DNA of 34,373 bases from assembly GCA_900317365.1 (NCBI GenBank), contig ONGM01000019.1, positions 1 through 34,373 of the forward strand, in the 5' to 3' direction. Shown piece by piece: positions 14,474 through 21,992 of the stretch. The position numbers were made by a program, and so were the translations under genes. Below the pieces are notes generated by a model. The model was not told where the DNA came from, did no database searches, and saw only the letters and a program-made list of their open reading frames with translations. The DNA is from an uncultured Planctomycetota bacterium (lineage in GTDB: Bacteria; Planctomycetota; Planctomycetia; Pirellulales; Thermoguttaceae). Position 1 is the stretch's first letter. Every line of letters starts with the position of its first letter.

Positions 14474-17400
14474 ATGCGAGCCTTTTTTGATCGTATACAG
14501 AAGCTTAACGCGAAACTTTTCGCGCGATTGCGCGGGCGCTTGGCGATCGTTGCGGTCGTCTTAATCGCGACGAGTCTTGCGAACGGGGTCGCGGCGTACG
14601 CGCAACCGCCGGGTCCGATGATGCGTCGCGAAGCGAAGCCGATTCCGTCGGATCGATATTATCGCGGGGTCGAACTCATTCACGCCGGAAGATTCTCCGA
14701 CGCCGTGCGATTTTATCAGAACGAAATCAACAACGGCATGAAGATCGGCGCGAGTCTCTGGATCGATTCGATTTGCTACTACGCCATGATGGGTGAAGCG
14801 TACTATCGCGCCGGCGCGTTGGACGACGCGTTGAAGCAATATAATTCGGCGCTTTCTCTTGCGACGGCGTTTCCCAGTTGGACGGCGAAGGTAACGTACA
14901 CGACCGGCGTCGCGCAGTCTCCGAAGGGCGCGGCGCCGTGGGGCGCTTCTCGACGCGCGTCCCCGCTCGGAATCTTTCCCAGTCGAGCGACGATTCTTAT
15001 TGGCGAAGGTGAAACCGCCGTTCATAAGCAGCTCGGCGTCCGTTCGGAGCAACGCGCGATCCCGATCGATCCGATCGAAATCTTTCGTTGCATAGCGCTT
15101 TCAATGCGCCGCCGGGTCGAAATCATCGGGCCCCTTGCGCCGTTCGATCCGATGAGCGCGCAACTTATGGAGGCGTTCCGAAATCGCGCGGTCGCGCCGA
15201 ATCACTGGTCGAACGCCATGTTCGACGTGATTTGGGCGTACGCGCTCGAAGCGTGCGACAAGACGCCGTCGGCGGTTAAACGTCTCAACGACGCTCTTCT
15301 CGCCGCCGGACAGTGCGATCACAATCTGACGGGAGCGGCGCTCTACGAACTCGGCGAAATCTTTTTGAAGAGCAATAAGCTCCGGGAAGCGGCGGAATGC
15401 TACTACGAAGCGTCGATCTCGGCGTATCATTACGGGGACGCGCTCCTCGTGGAAGAGGCGCTCCGCAAATATTCCAACGCGTCGAAAGCGTTGCGACGCG
15501 GCGCCGCCGACCCGGTCGTCGAGAACGCGTATCTATGGGCTAAAACGCGGAAGAACGACGTCCTGCTGCGCTCCTCTTTCGGACTCGAACTCGTCGAGGA
15601 TTTAATCTATTCCGGCAAATTGAAAACGGCGACGAGCGGACTGAACTCGATCGACGCCATGATGCGCGGCGAAATGCGCTCGACGCGCGCCGCCGATCGT
15701 TGGAACTATTTGAAAGCGCTCTCCTTCTACGCCGTCGGCGATATGAAAGAAGGGGACGCGTTCCTCGCGCGCGTCGTCGAAGGAGAAAAGAGCCGTTCGA
15801 CGTGGGCGCGGCACCTCATGAAACTCGACGAACACGTCAAGCGCGGTCTCGCCACCAACGGGCTGCTGACGCCGCGCAACGCGATCGACCTCTACGAATA
15901 CCTGTTGCGCGAACCGACCGTCGTCGACTGGGCGGCGCGACCGACCGAGTCCCTCGCGATTCAAATGATCGCGCCGATCGATTCCTTCGAACGGTATTTC
16001 GGACTCCTGCTCGATCGCGATTTAAAGGATCGCGCGTTTGAAGTCGCGGAACGCATTCGTCGCGAACGATTTTTCGCAACGCAGACCTACGGCGGTCGTC
16101 TCATTTCTCTACGCTATATTTTGACGTGCGACGACGCGCTCGCGACCCCGTCGATCCGCGCCGCCCGAGAAAGCCTGCTCTTCGAGTACCCCGATTTCAG
16201 CGACGCGATGAAGGCGATCGACATGGTGAATCGCGAACTCGACGAACTCCCGACGATCGTGGTCGAATCCGATCAAAAGAAGCGACAAACGGCGCTCTTC
16301 GATCAGCTCGAGCAACTCTCGGAACGTCAGGAAGCGCTGTTGCGGTTCATCGCCGCCGGACGCGTCCGAATACCGTACGTCTTCCCGCCGGTCTATTCCG
16401 TCGACGAAATTCAGAAGCGGTTGCCGAAAGACACGGCGATTCTTGCGTTCATTAGCGCGGAAGGTCAGACCTACGGGTTCATGATCGGCAAGGAGAATTT
16501 CGACGCTTGGCGCATCGGCGCCACCGCGCAGCTCGGAGACGCGATCGCGATCTTTTTGAAGACGATCGGCGTGAGCGAAGGCGTCAAACAGATCGAAGCG
16601 TCCGAACTCGCCGCCGCGCACTGGAAATCGCAAGGCGCCAAACTGCGCGAAATCATTCTCGGCGCAAGCGACGTCGAGGCGGACCGTTTCAATATCGTCT
16701 TCTCGAAACTCGTCGTCGTTCCCGACGCCAACCTCTGGTACCTGCCTTTCGAAGCGCTCTGCCTGCCGAAATTCGCCTCCGACGCCGAAGACGAAGAGGA
16801 AGGCGCGGAAGCCCTCGACGCGCCCGACGCGGACGCCGCGAACAACGAAAATCCCGCAGAGAACCCCGAAGGCGAGGCGAAAGGCGAGGCGAAAGGCGAG
16901 GCGAAAGGCGAGGCGGAAGGCGAGCCGAATCCTGAAAATGAAGTCGATATCGACGCCGCCTACCTCGACGACGAAGCGGACGGCGACGAAGCGGACGGCG
17001 ACGAAAGCGACCCGACAGCCGACGAGGCGCCTGCGGACGAAGAGCCCGCGGAAGGCGACGACGGCGCGGCGGAAGAACCAGCGGACGCGGCGGACGACGA
17101 AGACGCGCCTGTCGTTACCGAGGAACCGATCGAAGCGGCGCCGGTCAAGCGGAAGTCGAAGGCGGCGCGGATGCGCGATCAACTTCAAGCGTACGAAGAC
17201 TCCCTGATCTCGATGCTCGAAGCGCCTGAGTTCACGATTCGATATTCCGCGACCGCGAGCCTCGCGTTGCCGAACGCGATCGGTCGCAACGCGCACGTCG
17301 AGACGACGGTGATCGCAAGCTCGATCTTCCCGCACGAGAAATCGGAAACGGTCGAAGCGGCGGTCGAACGCCTCGCGAACGCCGTCCCGAAGACCGTCGT

Positions 17401-18544
17401 CGCCGCGCCGAAAACGATGGATCCGATACCCGGCGCGATCTTTGCCTCGCGCGCGCGACGCCTCGTCGTTTGGGAAGAGATCGTCGCAAACGACTGGAAT
17501 TGGGCGCCGATCGTCCTCGGAAAGAATCGCGCGGGCAATTCCGTATCCGCCTGGATCGCGTCGCCGTGGGGCGCGCCTCGATTGATCGTGATTCCCGCGC
17601 TGCGCACGCGCGGCGAAAACCTCGCGAAAAACGGCGGCGTCGGTTCCGAACTCTTCCTGCCGATCCTCGCTATGCAAGCGAGCGGCGCCGACGCCATGCT
17701 CCTGAGCCGATGGCGAACCGGCGGACGATCGTGCTACGATCTGACCCGAGACTTCGTCGCCGGATACGAGAAAGAGCCGGTCGCCGACGCTTGGAAACGC
17801 GCCGCAAACGATCTGATCGCTCGCGACGTCGTGCCTGAGGAAGAGCCGCGACTAAGAAAGCTCGGACTCTCCGAAGAGATTCCGAAGTACGATTCGCCCT
17901 TCTGGTGGGCCGGGTACATGCTGATCGACTCCGGCGAGGCCGTCTCCGCCGAAGAGCTCGAACGCCTCGACGAAGACGCCGTTAAGAAGGCGGAAGACGA
18001 GAACGCCCTCCTCGAAGGCGGAAACGGCGAGAAGGTCGGCGAAGGCGCGGATCCGAACGCCCAGCCTGGCGCCGTTCAAGGGAAGGACGCCGCGACAGGA
18101 GCCGACGCCGACGCGACGAACGCTGCCTCTGAATCCGGAAAGGACGACTCCGGATTAGACGACGACGCGCCTTTCAATCTCGGCCCGACCCCGATTAAGG
18201 ACGAAGAGCTCGAGCGTCTCGACGAGGAAGGGGACGATTTCTTCGCGCCTGACGACGACGCCGCTCCGTCCGCGCCGACCGTCGCGCCGCAACTGACGGC
18301 GCCCGCCGACGATCCGAAAGTCGACGTCGCCCCCGAACTCGACGACGATCCGACGCCTGCGAATCCCGAGGCTAAGGAGGAACCGAAGGACGTTCCGAAG
18401 GATTTCGAAAAAGACGCTCCGAAGGATTCGCCTAAGGATTCCCCGAAGGAGGATTCGCCTAAGGACGACGGAAAGTCCGGCGCGGCGACTGAGAAGAAGT
18501 CGTCGGGTCGCCTGACCCTCAAAGGAAAAGGCAAATCCAAGTAA
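14474..18544 (+). CDS. Giant secreted TPR protein with catalytically dead CHAT domain
   Basis: 1356 residues. A charged start leads into a signal or anchor helix (LAIVAVVLIATSLANGVAAYA, about 23-43). TPR-like helical repeats follow (YYRGVELIHAGRFSDAVRFYQNEI near 57; repeats to about 330 and further helices to 640). The CHAT fold is recognisable from LPKDTAILAFISAEGQTYGF near 650 and LWYLPFEAL near 755. An acidic insert (about 769-885) with four GEAK/GEAE-type repeats splits it. The final core has RLIVIPALRTRG (1036-1047), where active CHAT proteases have LSAC-x-TG, so Leu1043 replaces the Cys; LVVWEEIVAND (997-1007) stands where the catalytic HxATHG is expected. It ends in an acidic, PKD-repeat tail. 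I infer a scaffold or pseudo-protease. It is followed by a strong terminator. Confidence 0.85.
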   Translation: MRAFFDRIQKLNAKLFARLRGRLAIVAVVLIATSLANGVAAYAQPPGPMMRREAKPIPSDRYYRGVELIHAGRFSDAVRFYQNEINNGMKIGASLWIDSICYYAMMGEAYYRAGALDDALKQYNSALSLATAFPSWTAKVTYTTGVAQSPKGAAPWGASRRASPLGIFPSRATILIGEGETAVHKQLGVRSEQRAIPIDPIEIFRCIALSMRRRVEIIGPLAPFDPMSAQLMEAFRNRAVAPNHWSNAMFDVIWAYALEACDKTPSAVKRLNDALLAAGQCDHNLTGAALYELGEIFLKSNKLREAAECYYEASISAYHYGDALLVEEALRKYSNASKALRRGAADPVVENAYLWAKTRKNDVLLRSSFGLELVEDLIYSGKLKTATSGLNSIDAMMRGEMRSTRAADRWNYLKALSFYAVGDMKEGDAFLARVVEGEKSRSTWARHLMKLDEHVKRGLATNGLLTPRNAIDLYEYLLREPTVVDWAARPTESLAIQMIAPIDSFERYFGLLLDRDLKDRAFEVAERIRRERFFATQTYGGRLISLRYILTCDDALATPSIRAARESLLFEYPDFSDAMKAIDMVNRELDELPTIVVESDQKKRQTALFDQLEQLSERQEALLRFIAAGRVRIPYVFPPVYSVDEIQKRLPKDTAILAFISAEGQTYGFMIGKENFDAWRIGATAQLGDAIAIFLKTIGVSEGVKQIEASELAAAHWKSQGAKLREIILGASDVEADRFNIVFSKLVVVPDANLWYLPFEALCLPKFASDAEDEEEGAEALDAPDADAANNENPAENPEGEAKGEAKGEAKGEAEGEPNPENEVDIDAAYLDDEADGDEADGDESDPTADEAPADEEPAEGDDGAAEEPADAADDEDAPVVTEEPIEAAPVKRKSKAARMRDQLQAYEDSLISMLEAPEFTIRYSATASLALPNAIGRNAHVETTVIASSIFPHEKSETVEAAVERLANAVPKTVVAAPKTMDPIPGAIFASRARRLVVWEEIVANDWNWAPIVLGKNRAGNSVSAWIASPWGAPRLIVIPALRTRGENLAKNGGVGSELFLPILAMQASGADAMLLSRWRTGGRSCYDLTRDFVAGYEKEPVADAWKRAANDLIARDVVPEEEPRLRKLGLSEEIPKYDSPFWWAGYMLIDSGEAVSAEELERLDEDAVKKAEDENALLEGGNGEKVGEGADPNAQPGAVQGKDAATGADADATNAASESGKDDSGLDDDAPFNLGPTPIKDEELERLDEEGDDFFAPDDDAAPSAPTVAPQLTAPADDPKVDVAPELDDDPTPANPEAKEEPKDVPKDFEKDAPKDSPKDSPKEDSPKDDGKSGAATEKKSSGRLTLKGKGKSK
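16870..16924 (+). repeat. In-frame 12-bp tandem repeat encoding GEAK/GEAE units
   Basis: Four consecutive 12-base units of the type GGCGAGGCGAAA inside the CHAT-like gene encode Gly-Glu-Ala-Lys/Glu repeats in the acidic insert. Units are nearly identical at DNA level, indicating recent slippage and a likely length-variable linker. Confidence 0.85.
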
Positions 18545-18619
18545 GGCGGCGACGAAGAGACGAGAAGAGACGACGACGAAGCGTCTTTTCCGCAGTCCCG
18601 CGTCGATTGGATAGAATAA

Positions 18620-18675
18620 GAAAACGGCTGAATTTGAAAAAAACGTCAATTTTCAGTCGTTTTCTTTTCTTTTTC
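18620..18675 (+). terminator. Strong intrinsic terminator after the CHAT-like gene
   Basis: A long inverted repeat (18620-18636 with 18647-18664; arms beginning GAAAACGGCTGAA and ending TTCAGTCGTTTTC, with one G/A change and a bulge) is followed by TTCTTTTC-rich sequence to 18675. The outer A/T tracts could let it act in both directions. Confidence 0.85.
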
Positions 18676-18707
18676 TTGACGGTCAACTTAAAAACGATTA
18701 GGATAAT
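18676..18707 (+). promoter_or_regulatory. Promoter for the Hsp70 gene with palindromic -35 region
   Basis: TTGACG (18676-18681) is a good -35. Candidate -10 boxes are TAGGAT (18699-18704, spacing 17) or GATAAT (18702-18707, spacing 20). The -35 lies inside a perfect palindrome TTGAC-G-GTCAA (18676-18686), a plausible operator. This is not the CIRCE element of HrcA. The leader to 18823 is about 110 bases and contains a 7-bp stem CCGAGTC (18722-18728) / GACTCGG (18749-18755). Confidence 0.6.
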
Positions 18708-18823
18708 AAATTGAAACCCGACCGAGTCGGCGTCGCGCGCGTTTGCACGACTCGGCGTTGCGGGCGCGGCGACGCGTTACCGCCGAATCGATTCAAGGCA
18801 CACCAGTTCAAAGCGAGCATAAA

Positions 18824-20398
18824 ATGGAATTTTTACCCGGCAATACGGTTGGAATTGACTTGGGCACCACTTTCTCGACGTTGGCGATCGTCAATGAAGA
18901 CGGCGAACCGACTCCGATCCCAAATGAAGACGACGAGGTGGAAACGGCTAGTATTATTCTCTTGGCCGAAAGCAAGCACGTTATCGTTGGTCCGAACCGT
19001 AACCGCGCGGCTATGGAAGACCCGGCGAACGTCATCGAACGCATTAAGCGTCAGATGGGCGCCGTCGGATATCACCGTCAATTCGACGGACACGACGTTA
19101 CGCCGGAATTCGTTTCGTCCCTTATTCTCCGTAAGCTGAAGCAGGACTGCGAACGTCAAATCGGTCCGATCGCGAACGCCGTTATCACCGTTCCGTATTA
19201 TTTCAACGACACGCGCCGCAAGTCGACGCAAGACGCCGGACGCATCGCCGGACTCAACGTCGTGAGCATTATTAACGAGCCGACCGCCGCCGCGCTAACG
19301 TACGCGTGGCACCGCGGCGAACTCGGACGCGACGCCGGTTCCGCGACCAAACGCATTCTGATCTACGACCTCGGCGGCGGTACCTTCGACTCCACCGTCG
19401 TCGAATACTCCGGAAACAACTTCCACGTCGTCTCCACCGACGGCGACGTCAAGCTCGGCGGCGTCGACTGGAACGATCGACTCGCCGATTACGTCTGCGA
19501 AGAATTCCAGAAGAAGCACGGCGTCAATCTTCACCAGTTCCCGAAGACGATGCAGATCCTTCGCAACGACTGCGACACCGCGAAGATCCAACTCTCCACC
19601 CGCGAACAAACCACGATCTCTTGCCGACACGAAGGTCAGTCCGTAACCGTGCCGGTTACGCGTCAGCTCTTCGAAGAACTCACTTACGACCTTCTCCAAC
19701 GCACCGCCGACACGACCGAATACGTCATTCAGCAGGCGAATATGAAGTTCTCCGACCTCGACGCCGTCGTGATGATCGGCGGTTCTACCCTCATGCCGCA
19801 GGTCGCGACCATGCTCGAAAAGGTTACCGGTTTGATTCCGTATCGCAACGAAGACCTCGACCCTCACACGGCGGTCGCTCGCGGCGCCGCGATTCACGCC
19901 GCTATTCTCGAAGCGCAGTACAATAAGTCGAACACGCTTAGCGATCGCGTGCGAAAGCTGCTCGAAAACGTCCGCGAAGAAGACGTCAACTCGCACGGAC
20001 TCGGAATCGTCGCCACCGACCCGAAGACTCAGACGGTGATCAATCACATTATGATCCCGCGCAACACGACGTTGCCGTTCTCCATCTCCAAGACCTTCCA
20101 AACGAATAAAGAAGGTCAGACGCGCATTAGCGTTCAGGTCATGGAAGGGGACGCGCCGGATCCGACCGCGTGCTCGCTGCTCGGAAAATGCCGCATTGTC
20201 GGTCTGCCCGCCAACCTGCCGAAAGGCACGCCCGTCGAAGTTACGTACTCCTTCGACAAAGCGGGTCGCATCTCCGTCTCCGCGCGCGAGAAGCTCACGA
20301 ATCAGGCGGCGAAAATCGAGATTGAACGTCGCGGCGTCTTGACCGAAGAGGAAGTCGAAAAGTTCATCAAACTCGCCGACCAATATTCGATCGAATAA
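18824..20398 (+). CDS. Short Hsp70 (DnaK-like) chaperone
   Basis: An ATP-dependent chaperone-family protein of 524 residues. I start it at the ATG at 18824 because the mature N-terminus MEFLPGNTVGIDLGTTFSTLAIV begins there; the frame extends to a TTG at 18743 without Hsp70-like sequence. All nucleotide-site motifs are visible: VGIDLGTTFS (phosphate 1), ITVPYYFNDTRRKSTQDAGRIAG and NEPTAAAL (connect 1), YDLGGGTFDSTVVE (phosphate 2) and VVMIGGSTLMPQV (adenosine). The substrate-binding beta domain follows (about 380-500), but the protein ends near EEVEKFIKLADQYSIE, over 100 residues short of DnaK (about 640), so most of the helical lid is missing. No dnaJ or grpE is nearby, so it is probably a specialised paralogue and not the main DnaK. 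Confidence 0.93.
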   Translation: MEFLPGNTVGIDLGTTFSTLAIVNEDGEPTPIPNEDDEVETASIILLAESKHVIVGPNRNRAAMEDPANVIERIKRQMGAVGYHRQFDGHDVTPEFVSSLILRKLKQDCERQIGPIANAVITVPYYFNDTRRKSTQDAGRIAGLNVVSIINEPTAAALTYAWHRGELGRDAGSATKRILIYDLGGGTFDSTVVEYSGNNFHVVSTDGDVKLGGVDWNDRLADYVCEEFQKKHGVNLHQFPKTMQILRNDCDTAKIQLSTREQTTISCRHEGQSVTVPVTRQLFEELTYDLLQRTADTTEYVIQQANMKFSDLDAVVMIGGSTLMPQVATMLEKVTGLIPYRNEDLDPHTAVARGAAIHAAILEAQYNKSNTLSDRVRKLLENVREEDVNSHGLGIVATDPKTQTVINHIMIPRNTTLPFSISKTFQTNKEGQTRISVQVMEGDAPDPTACSLLGKCRIVGLPANLPKGTPVEVTYSFDKAGRISVSAREKLTNQAAKIEIERRGVLTEEEVEKFIKLADQYSIE

Positions 20399-20411
20399 TT
20401 CCGCAACGAAA

Positions 20412-20440
20412 GGGCGCGCGTCGAACTGCGGCGCGCGCCT
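20412..20440 (+). terminator. GC-rich hairpin after the Hsp70 gene
   Basis: Inverted repeat GGCGCGCG (20413-20420) / CGCGCGCC (20432-20439) with an 11-base loop, 15 bases past the stop codon. It lacks a T tract, so it may be a weak terminator or a 3' stabilising stem with read-through to the next gene. Confidence 0.4.
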
Positions 20441-20494
20441 GTAAACAACGCTCTTCCGATTTTTGTTCGCGACTACTGAGGACGAAACCTTATT

Positions 20495-21781
20495 ATGAAA
20501 ACGCTTATGATTTCGCTCGTCTTGGGCGTTCTGATCGGCGTCGGCGCCGGATTTGGCGTCGGTTCTTTGAAAGCGTCTCTTTCACCTTGGGATCCTTCTC
20601 TTGAAAACAACCAAGGCGAAGTCATCGCGAAAGCCAAGGCGGAAGGCGAGAAGAAGACGGAAAAAGCTGAAGACGAACCCGCGACCGTTGTCGCGCAAAA
20701 ACGTCCGAAGGTGAAAGTCGACGAATACGCGTACGACTTCGGTATTGTCGAAAAAACTCCCGCAAACGAGAAAGGCGAGCACAAGTTCTATATTGAAAAC
20801 GTCGGCGACGACGTCATGACGCTCGTAGAAGGCGGAAAAGGGTGCTTCTGCACCGAGTACTCGATCTCGCCCAAATCGATCAAACCAGGAGAGAAAGCGA
20901 CGATTTTATTCGAGTGGGACGGCGCGCGTTCCGGCGGCGTCTTCAGCCAAGGCGTCAAAATTCTCACGAACGACCCGGAGCATTCGGAAGTCGTCTTCGC
21001 CGTGCGCGGGCTTTACACCTCGCCGATTATCTCTGATCCAGGCGAAATCTTCTTCCCGTCCGCGTCCGCGACGACCGGCGCTTCGCGACCTTTCCGCATT
21101 CTGAATTTTGAAAAGAACGCCGACGGTTCCCCCTACGACCTCAAAATTGAGGGAATCGAGCTTTCTGACAACGATTATTTCGCCGTCGAATTGAATAAAG
21201 GAACGCGCGAGGATCTTACGGAAGACGATCTGAAAGACAATCTTCGCATGCAGACGACGAATCTTTTCCTCGGCACGCTTGAAATGAAGCCGGGAATGCC
21301 GCAAGGCGCTTTCCAGGAACTCCTCCGCGTTCGCACCAACAGCGAGAAGATGCCTGTCCTGGAGATCCCGATTCGAGGACAAATTCAGAGCAACGCGATT
21401 AAGGTGGTCGGTCCCCTTTACGACGATAAAGTCGACGGGATTCTCAAGCTGGACTCGGTCGCGCAGAAGATCGGCGCGACGACCTCGTTGCGTTTGACCG
21501 TCTTCGAGCCGATTCCGTGCAATAACGAAACGGTCGTCGTTAAGAGCGTGCGCCCCGACTGGTTGAAAGTCGATCTGAAATTCCAAGACGAGGAGTTGCA
21601 GAAGAAGTCGCCGATCCGCATGATCGAAGCGACGGTTCAGGTCCCGGCGAATTCGCCGCTCGGAGCGTTCGTCGGTCCGGAAGCGGAGCGTCTCGGCCAG
21701 ATCGTCTTTGAAATTGGCGTCGGCACGGCGAACGTGCGCAAGGTGGTCGTTCCAGTGCGCTTTACCGTCACGCCGAATTAG
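20495..21781 (+). CDS. Membrane-anchored DUF1573 protein
   Basis: A 428-residue protein with an N-terminal uncleaved-looking hydrophobic segment (MKTLMISLVLGVLIGVGAGFG) followed by an acidic/Lys linker. GAGGA lies about 12 bases before the ATG. The DUF1573 domain, an Ig-like (ASPM/SPD-2/Hydin-related) beta sandwich, starts near residue 78 with YAYDFGIVEK and continues through IENVGDDVMTLVEG. Cys117 and Cys119 (GKGCFCTEYS) stand where family members usually have a CGC-type motif, and the domain closes with KPGEKATILFEWD and VKILTNDPEHSEVVFAVRG. The remaining 270 residues are further beta-rich repeats ending in VVVPVRFTVTP. The domain is abundant in Planctomycetes and Bacteroidetes without a defined role; an extracytoplasmic structural or adhesive function is my inference. 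Confidence 0.88.
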   Translation: MKTLMISLVLGVLIGVGAGFGVGSLKASLSPWDPSLENNQGEVIAKAKAEGEKKTEKAEDEPATVVAQKRPKVKVDEYAYDFGIVEKTPANEKGEHKFYIENVGDDVMTLVEGGKGCFCTEYSISPKSIKPGEKATILFEWDGARSGGVFSQGVKILTNDPEHSEVVFAVRGLYTSPIISDPGEIFFPSASATTGASRPFRILNFEKNADGSPYDLKIEGIELSDNDYFAVELNKGTREDLTEDDLKDNLRMQTTNLFLGTLEMKPGMPQGAFQELLRVRTNSEKMPVLEIPIRGQIQSNAIKVVGPLYDDKVDGILKLDSVAQKIGATTSLRLTVFEPIPCNNETVVVKSVRPDWLKVDLKFQDEELQKKSPIRMIEATVQVPANSPLGAFVGPEAERLGQIVFEIGVGTANVRKVVVPVRFTVTPN

Positions 21782-21860
21782 CCGACTTGAGCGTCGCGGC
21801 GACTTTGATAATTTTTTGCGTTTTTGTCGTCGCGGGGCTTTTAAAAGGTCTGGTTTTCGG

Positions 21861-21992
21861 TACAATTGTTGAGGCTTTGCGCCCTGATTGCGCGACTCCG
21901 TTGGGCTACGGAACGTTCGTGATCAGGGCGTTGACTATGTTTGAAATCAAATATTTAGGGAAGTCGCGACTCGCGATCGTTTAAACGTTATT
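21861..21992 (+). promoter_or_regulatory. Promoter -10 and structured leader of the S1-domain gene
   Basis: TACAAT (21861-21866) would start transcription near 21873; the -35 is poor. The leader can fold: GCCCTGAT (21881-21888) pairs with ATCAGGGC (21922-21929), enclosing an inner TCCGT / ACGGA stem. A 15-codon open frame starting at the ATG at 21937 ends in TAA at 21982-21984, eight bases before the gene's ATG. No Shine-Dalgarno is seen, as in the structured rpsA leader of E. coli. Confidence 0.5.

Noticed and set aside
16109..17677. 522-codon minus-strand open frame inside the CHAT-like gene
   Set aside because: Antisense of a gene with clear domain content; its repeats are only the complement of the GEAK-coding repeat.
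18743..18823. TTG-initiated extension of the Hsp70 protein
   Set aside because: The sequence is not Hsp70-like and lies in the predicted hairpin leader; the ATG at 18824 gives the normal family N-terminus.
21787..21984. 65-codon frame with TTG start between the DUF1573 and S1 genes
   Set aside because: No ribosome site, begins six bases after the previous stop, and overlaps the promoter and structured leader; only the last 15 codons are mentioned as a possible leader peptide.
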